Positions 62,046 through 64,000 of a stretch of DNA of 64,000 nt are shown piece by piece. Made by a program: the position numbers and the translations under genes. The stretch comes from DATCMU01 sp036563245. Lineage in GTDB: Bacteria; Pseudomonadota; Alphaproteobacteria; Rhizobiales; Devosiaceae. The notes beneath the pieces are model-generated. The model saw only the letters and a program-made list of their open reading frames with translations. It was not told where the DNA came from and did not search any database. Numbering within the stretch: the stretch's first letter is position 1; every line of letters begins with the position of its first letter. Location of the stretch: the NCBI GenBank assembly GCA_036563245.1, contig DATCMU010000012.1:1-64000 (forward strand), written 5' to 3'.

Positions 62046-62666
62046 ATGAGTAACCTTGAGACCTCGAAACGGAACGGTCGGCAGGCCGTGTCCAGGGTCG
62101 CGCTTGCGGCCGGCGTCCTCATGGTCGCCATCGGCCTTGCCGGCTGCACCACCGTGGAAGGCACCAACGCCTTGGTCGATCCGGCTACGTTCGAACGCGA
62201 CGTGATGACTGAAACCCTGACCGGTCTCGGCGTCATAGATCGCCAGCAGAAGCCACCGCTCGACCAGCCGCGGGCGCCCCTTGCCATGCCCAAGAACACC
62301 GACGTGCTGCCGCCTCCGACCAAGGAGGACACCTCCATGCTGCCGGAGAACTCGGACAAGGTGAAGATCGATACCACCGGTCTCACCCAGGAAGACCTGA
62401 ACCGGCTGCGTAACGCCAAGGTGGTGGACCTGAACACCATCTCCGGCCGGCCGCTCACCGACGAGGAAGCGCGCAAGCTGACCGCGCGCATGAAGGCCTA
62501 TCGCGTGGGCAAGGATCGTCCGCTCTACCTGCCGCCGGAAAGCTATTTCACCACGGTGAACGGTCAGGACCTGATCTGCCTTGCCAACAACGGCGATTTG
62601 GTGCCATTGACCGATCCGAATTGTCCGCAGGACATCAAGGACGCTCTTCAGCAGTCCAAGAGCTGA
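62046..62666 (+). CDS. BamF/DUF3035-like outer-membrane lipoprotein
   Basis: A 206-residue lipoprotein with signal ending MVAIGLAGC-T (Cys near residue 34). The RAPLAMPKNTDVLPPP stretch resembles the APLxxPPDFxLPPP motif of DUF3035/BamF lipoproteins, which also follow lspA in several alphaproteobacteria and belong to the outer-membrane assembly (Bam) complex. The rest is Pro/Asp/Lys-rich and probably extended. AAGGGG lies upstream of ATG 62046. The family assignment is moderate. Confidence 0.7.
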   Translation: MSNLETSKRNGRQAVSRVALAAGVLMVAIGLAGCTTVEGTNALVDPATFERDVMTETLTGLGVIDRQQKPPLDQPRAPLAMPKNTDVLPPPTKEDTSMLPENSDKVKIDTTGLTQEDLNRLRNAKVVDLNTISGRPLTDEEARKLTARMKAYRVGKDRPLYLPPESYFTTVNGQDLICLANNGDLVPLTDPNCPQDIKDALQQSKS

Positions 62667-62698
62667 CCGGCAGGCACAAGCAAGGCCGACCCAGCCCG

Positions 62699-62736
62699 GC
62701 GCGCCTCCCTTCGTGGAGGCGGCGCGCGGGCATTTT
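62699..62736 (+). terminator. Terminator after the BamF-like lipoprotein gene
   Basis: GCCTCC-CTTCGT-GGAGGC extends outward by four more GC pairs with a one-base bulge and is followed by GGCATTTTC, a short U-run. It lies 32 bases after the lipoprotein stop and 20 bases before the next gene. Confidence 0.75.
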
Positions 62737-62755
62737 CGATTGAATGGATTTCCCA

Positions 62756-64000
62756 ATGTCTGAAACCGGGGATCAACCCGCACCGGCCGAACGTCTCGCC
62801 AAGATCATGGCCCGGCACGGGCTATGCTCGCGCCGCGAGGCGGAACAGTGGATTCGCGACGGGCGCGTCGCAGTGAACGGCCAGAAGGTCATGACCCCGG
62901 CCTTCAACGTGGCCACAGGCGATGCGGTAACCGTTGATGGCGCTCCGCTGGCGCCCAAGCGCGCCACCCGCATCTGGCTCTACCACAAGCCGGCGGGCCT
63001 TGTGGTGACCGAGCATGATCCCGAGGGCCGCCCCACGGTTTTCGAGAAACTGGCCGATGAAGGTTTGCCGCGCGTGCTCAGCGTTGGCCGGCTCGACATC
63101 AACACCGAGGGCCTGCTGCTGCTCACCAATGATGGCGGGCTCAAGCGCGTTCTCGAACTGCCCGCCACCGGCTGGCTGCGGCGCTATCGCGTGCGCGCCC
63201 ACGGCACGGTCACCCAGGCCCAACTCGACGAACTCAAGTCCGGCATGGAAATCGAGGGGATCAAGTACGGTTCCATCGAAGCGACGCTCGAGCGGGTGCA
63301 GGGGTCGAATGTCTGGCTCCTCGTCGGTCTGCGCGAGGGCAAGAACCGCGAGGTCAAGAACGTGCTCGGCGCGCTCGGCCTGGAGGTCAACCGCCTGATC
63401 CGCGTCAGTTTCGGCCCGTTCCAGCTTGGCGACATGCCCATTGGCGCGGTCGAGGTGGTGCGCTCGCGCGTGCTGCGCGACCAGCTCGGGCGGCGTCTCG
63501 CCGCCGAGGCCGGCGTCGATTTCGACGCGCCGCTTCCCGAGGACGATGTCGAGGGGGGCGAGCGGCCGGCTCCCTCGCGGTCCAGGCCACAGAACGAGGA
63601 GCGCCGTCCGGCTCCCCGCAACCCCCGCCCGCAGCATGGCCAGCGCCCCGAGCGCCCCCAGCGAAAGCCCGCCGAGAGGGCGCCCGAAGGGCGCCCGCGC
63701 CGCATTCATTTCGATGATGGCCGGCCATCGGAGGAGTTCACGCCTTCGGGCCGCGATCGGCGCGGCAAGGATGAGCGCCCGGAACGTGGCGGCCGCCCGG
63801 ATCGCAACGACCGGCAGGATAGGCCAGACCGTCCAGGCCGATCCGACCGCCCCCAGCGCACTGAGCGGCCGGACCGCGCGCCTGCCCAGAGATCGGACCG
63901 GCCGCGCCGGGACGCGCCATCCGCGCCTGCGCGCGATGACCGAGGCGCGCGTCCTGAGCGCCGGGAAGACCGCGGCCCGCGCAAGACGTTCGGCGATGAT
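62756..64000 (+). CDS. rluB: 23S rRNA pseudouridine synthase (RluB type), cut at the window end
   Basis: The frame is open for 415 codons and continues past the window. An S4 RNA-binding domain (about 11-60: ERLAKIMARHGLCSRREAEQWI) is followed by the RsuA/RluB catalytic domain (about 72-245) with Asp114 in GRLDINTEGL. From about residue 255 the protein turns into a long Arg/Pro/Asp-rich tail (repeated DRP, ERP and GRP steps) of at least 160 residues, probably disordered and RNA-binding. The upstream sequence is GGATTTCCCA, a weak ribosome site. RluB modifies U2605-type positions of 23S rRNA. Confidence 0.92.
   Translation, partial: MSETGDQPAPAERLAKIMARHGLCSRREAEQWIRDGRVAVNGQKVMTPAFNVATGDAVTVDGAPLAPKRATRIWLYHKPAGLVVTEHDPEGRPTVFEKLADEGLPRVLSVGRLDINTEGLLLLTNDGGLKRVLELPATGWLRRYRVRAHGTVTQAQLDELKSGMEIEGIKYGSIEATLERVQGSNVWLLVGLREGKNREVKNVLGALGLEVNRLIRVSFGPFQLGDMPIGAVEVVRSRVLRDQLGRRLAAEAGVDFDAPLPEDDVEGGERPAPSRSRPQNEERRPAPRNPRPQHGQRPERPQRKPAERAPEGRPRRIHFDDGRPSEEFTPSGRDRRGKDERPERGGRPDRNDRQDRPDRPGRSDRPQRTERPDRAPAQRSDRPRRDAPSAPARDDRGARPERREDRGPRKTFGDD

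Overview
The window is GC-rich chromosomal DNA that reads like an alphaproteobacterium of the order Hyphomicrobiales (Rhizobiales). A Devosia-like genome is my guess, not a proof. Supporting signs are a tRNA-His without the extra 5' G and with discriminator A73, a divergent HisS in a hisS-hisZ-hisG operon (short HisG plus HisZ), a CIRCE-controlled groESL operon, Tad/Cpa pilus genes, and an abundance of ABC uptake systems linked to sugar-acid enzymes. No insertion sequence, integrase, phage gene, CRISPR array or rRNA gene was seen.

Region 1 (132-10445). A tRNA-His is followed by a sugar-oxidation module. It holds a FAH-family sugar-acid enzyme on the minus strand, a divergent GntR regulator, a mandelate-racemase-type enolase-superfamily enzyme, a ribose/fructose-type ABC transporter (binding protein, permease, short ATPase), an SDR dehydrogenase, an aldose 1-epimerase, an SMP-30 lactonase and a glucarate-dehydratase-type enolase. 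Together they can be read as uptake, mutarotation, oxidation, lactone opening, dehydration and further processing of an unidentified sugar.

Region 2 (10579-17043). A LysR regulator precedes a putrescine operon that matches Escherichia coli ydcSTUV-patD gene for gene. A perfect T-N11-A palindrome lies between regulator and operon.

Region 3 (17077-36801). Two long operons diverge from a shared 199-bp promoter region with two inverted repeats. The minus-strand operon carries an SMP-30 lactonase, a galactonate-dehydratase-type enolase, an alpha/beta hydrolase, uronate dehydrogenase (udh), 5-dehydro-4-deoxyglucarate dehydratase (kdgD), an IlvD/Edd sugar-acid dehydratase, a second DHDPS-family lyase and an RraA-like aldolase. 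The plus-strand operon carries a Dpp-type ABC transporter, an esterase, two more enolase-superfamily dehydratases (one glucarate dehydratase), galactarate dehydratase (garD) and a GntR regulator. The core logic is uronate to aldarolactone, to aldarate, to 5-keto-4-deoxyglucarate, to 2-oxoglutarate semialdehyde. The last oxidation step (semialdehyde to 2-oxoglutarate) has no obvious gene here.

Region 4 (36983-43332). A partial Tad pilus locus: CpaB with an unusual Arg-rich repeat extension, the CpaC secretin, a small lipoprotein, a TadD-like TPR lipoprotein and a TadG-like von Willebrand protein, then an L,D-transpeptidase.

Region 5 (43506-64000). Mostly housekeeping: tag, a small-ORF/leader-like region, hisS-hisZ-hisG, a glycosyltransferase, a TSUP permease, a fasciclin protein, groES-groEL, an NtrC-type regulator with a degenerate GAFTGA loop, a degenerate EAL membrane protein, a HAD phosphatase, ribF, ileS, lspA, a BamF-like lipoprotein and an rluB-type pseudouridine synthase cut by the window end. 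Several start codons were moved inward from the longest reading frame using ribosome binding sites, signal peptides or tight coupling to the previous gene.
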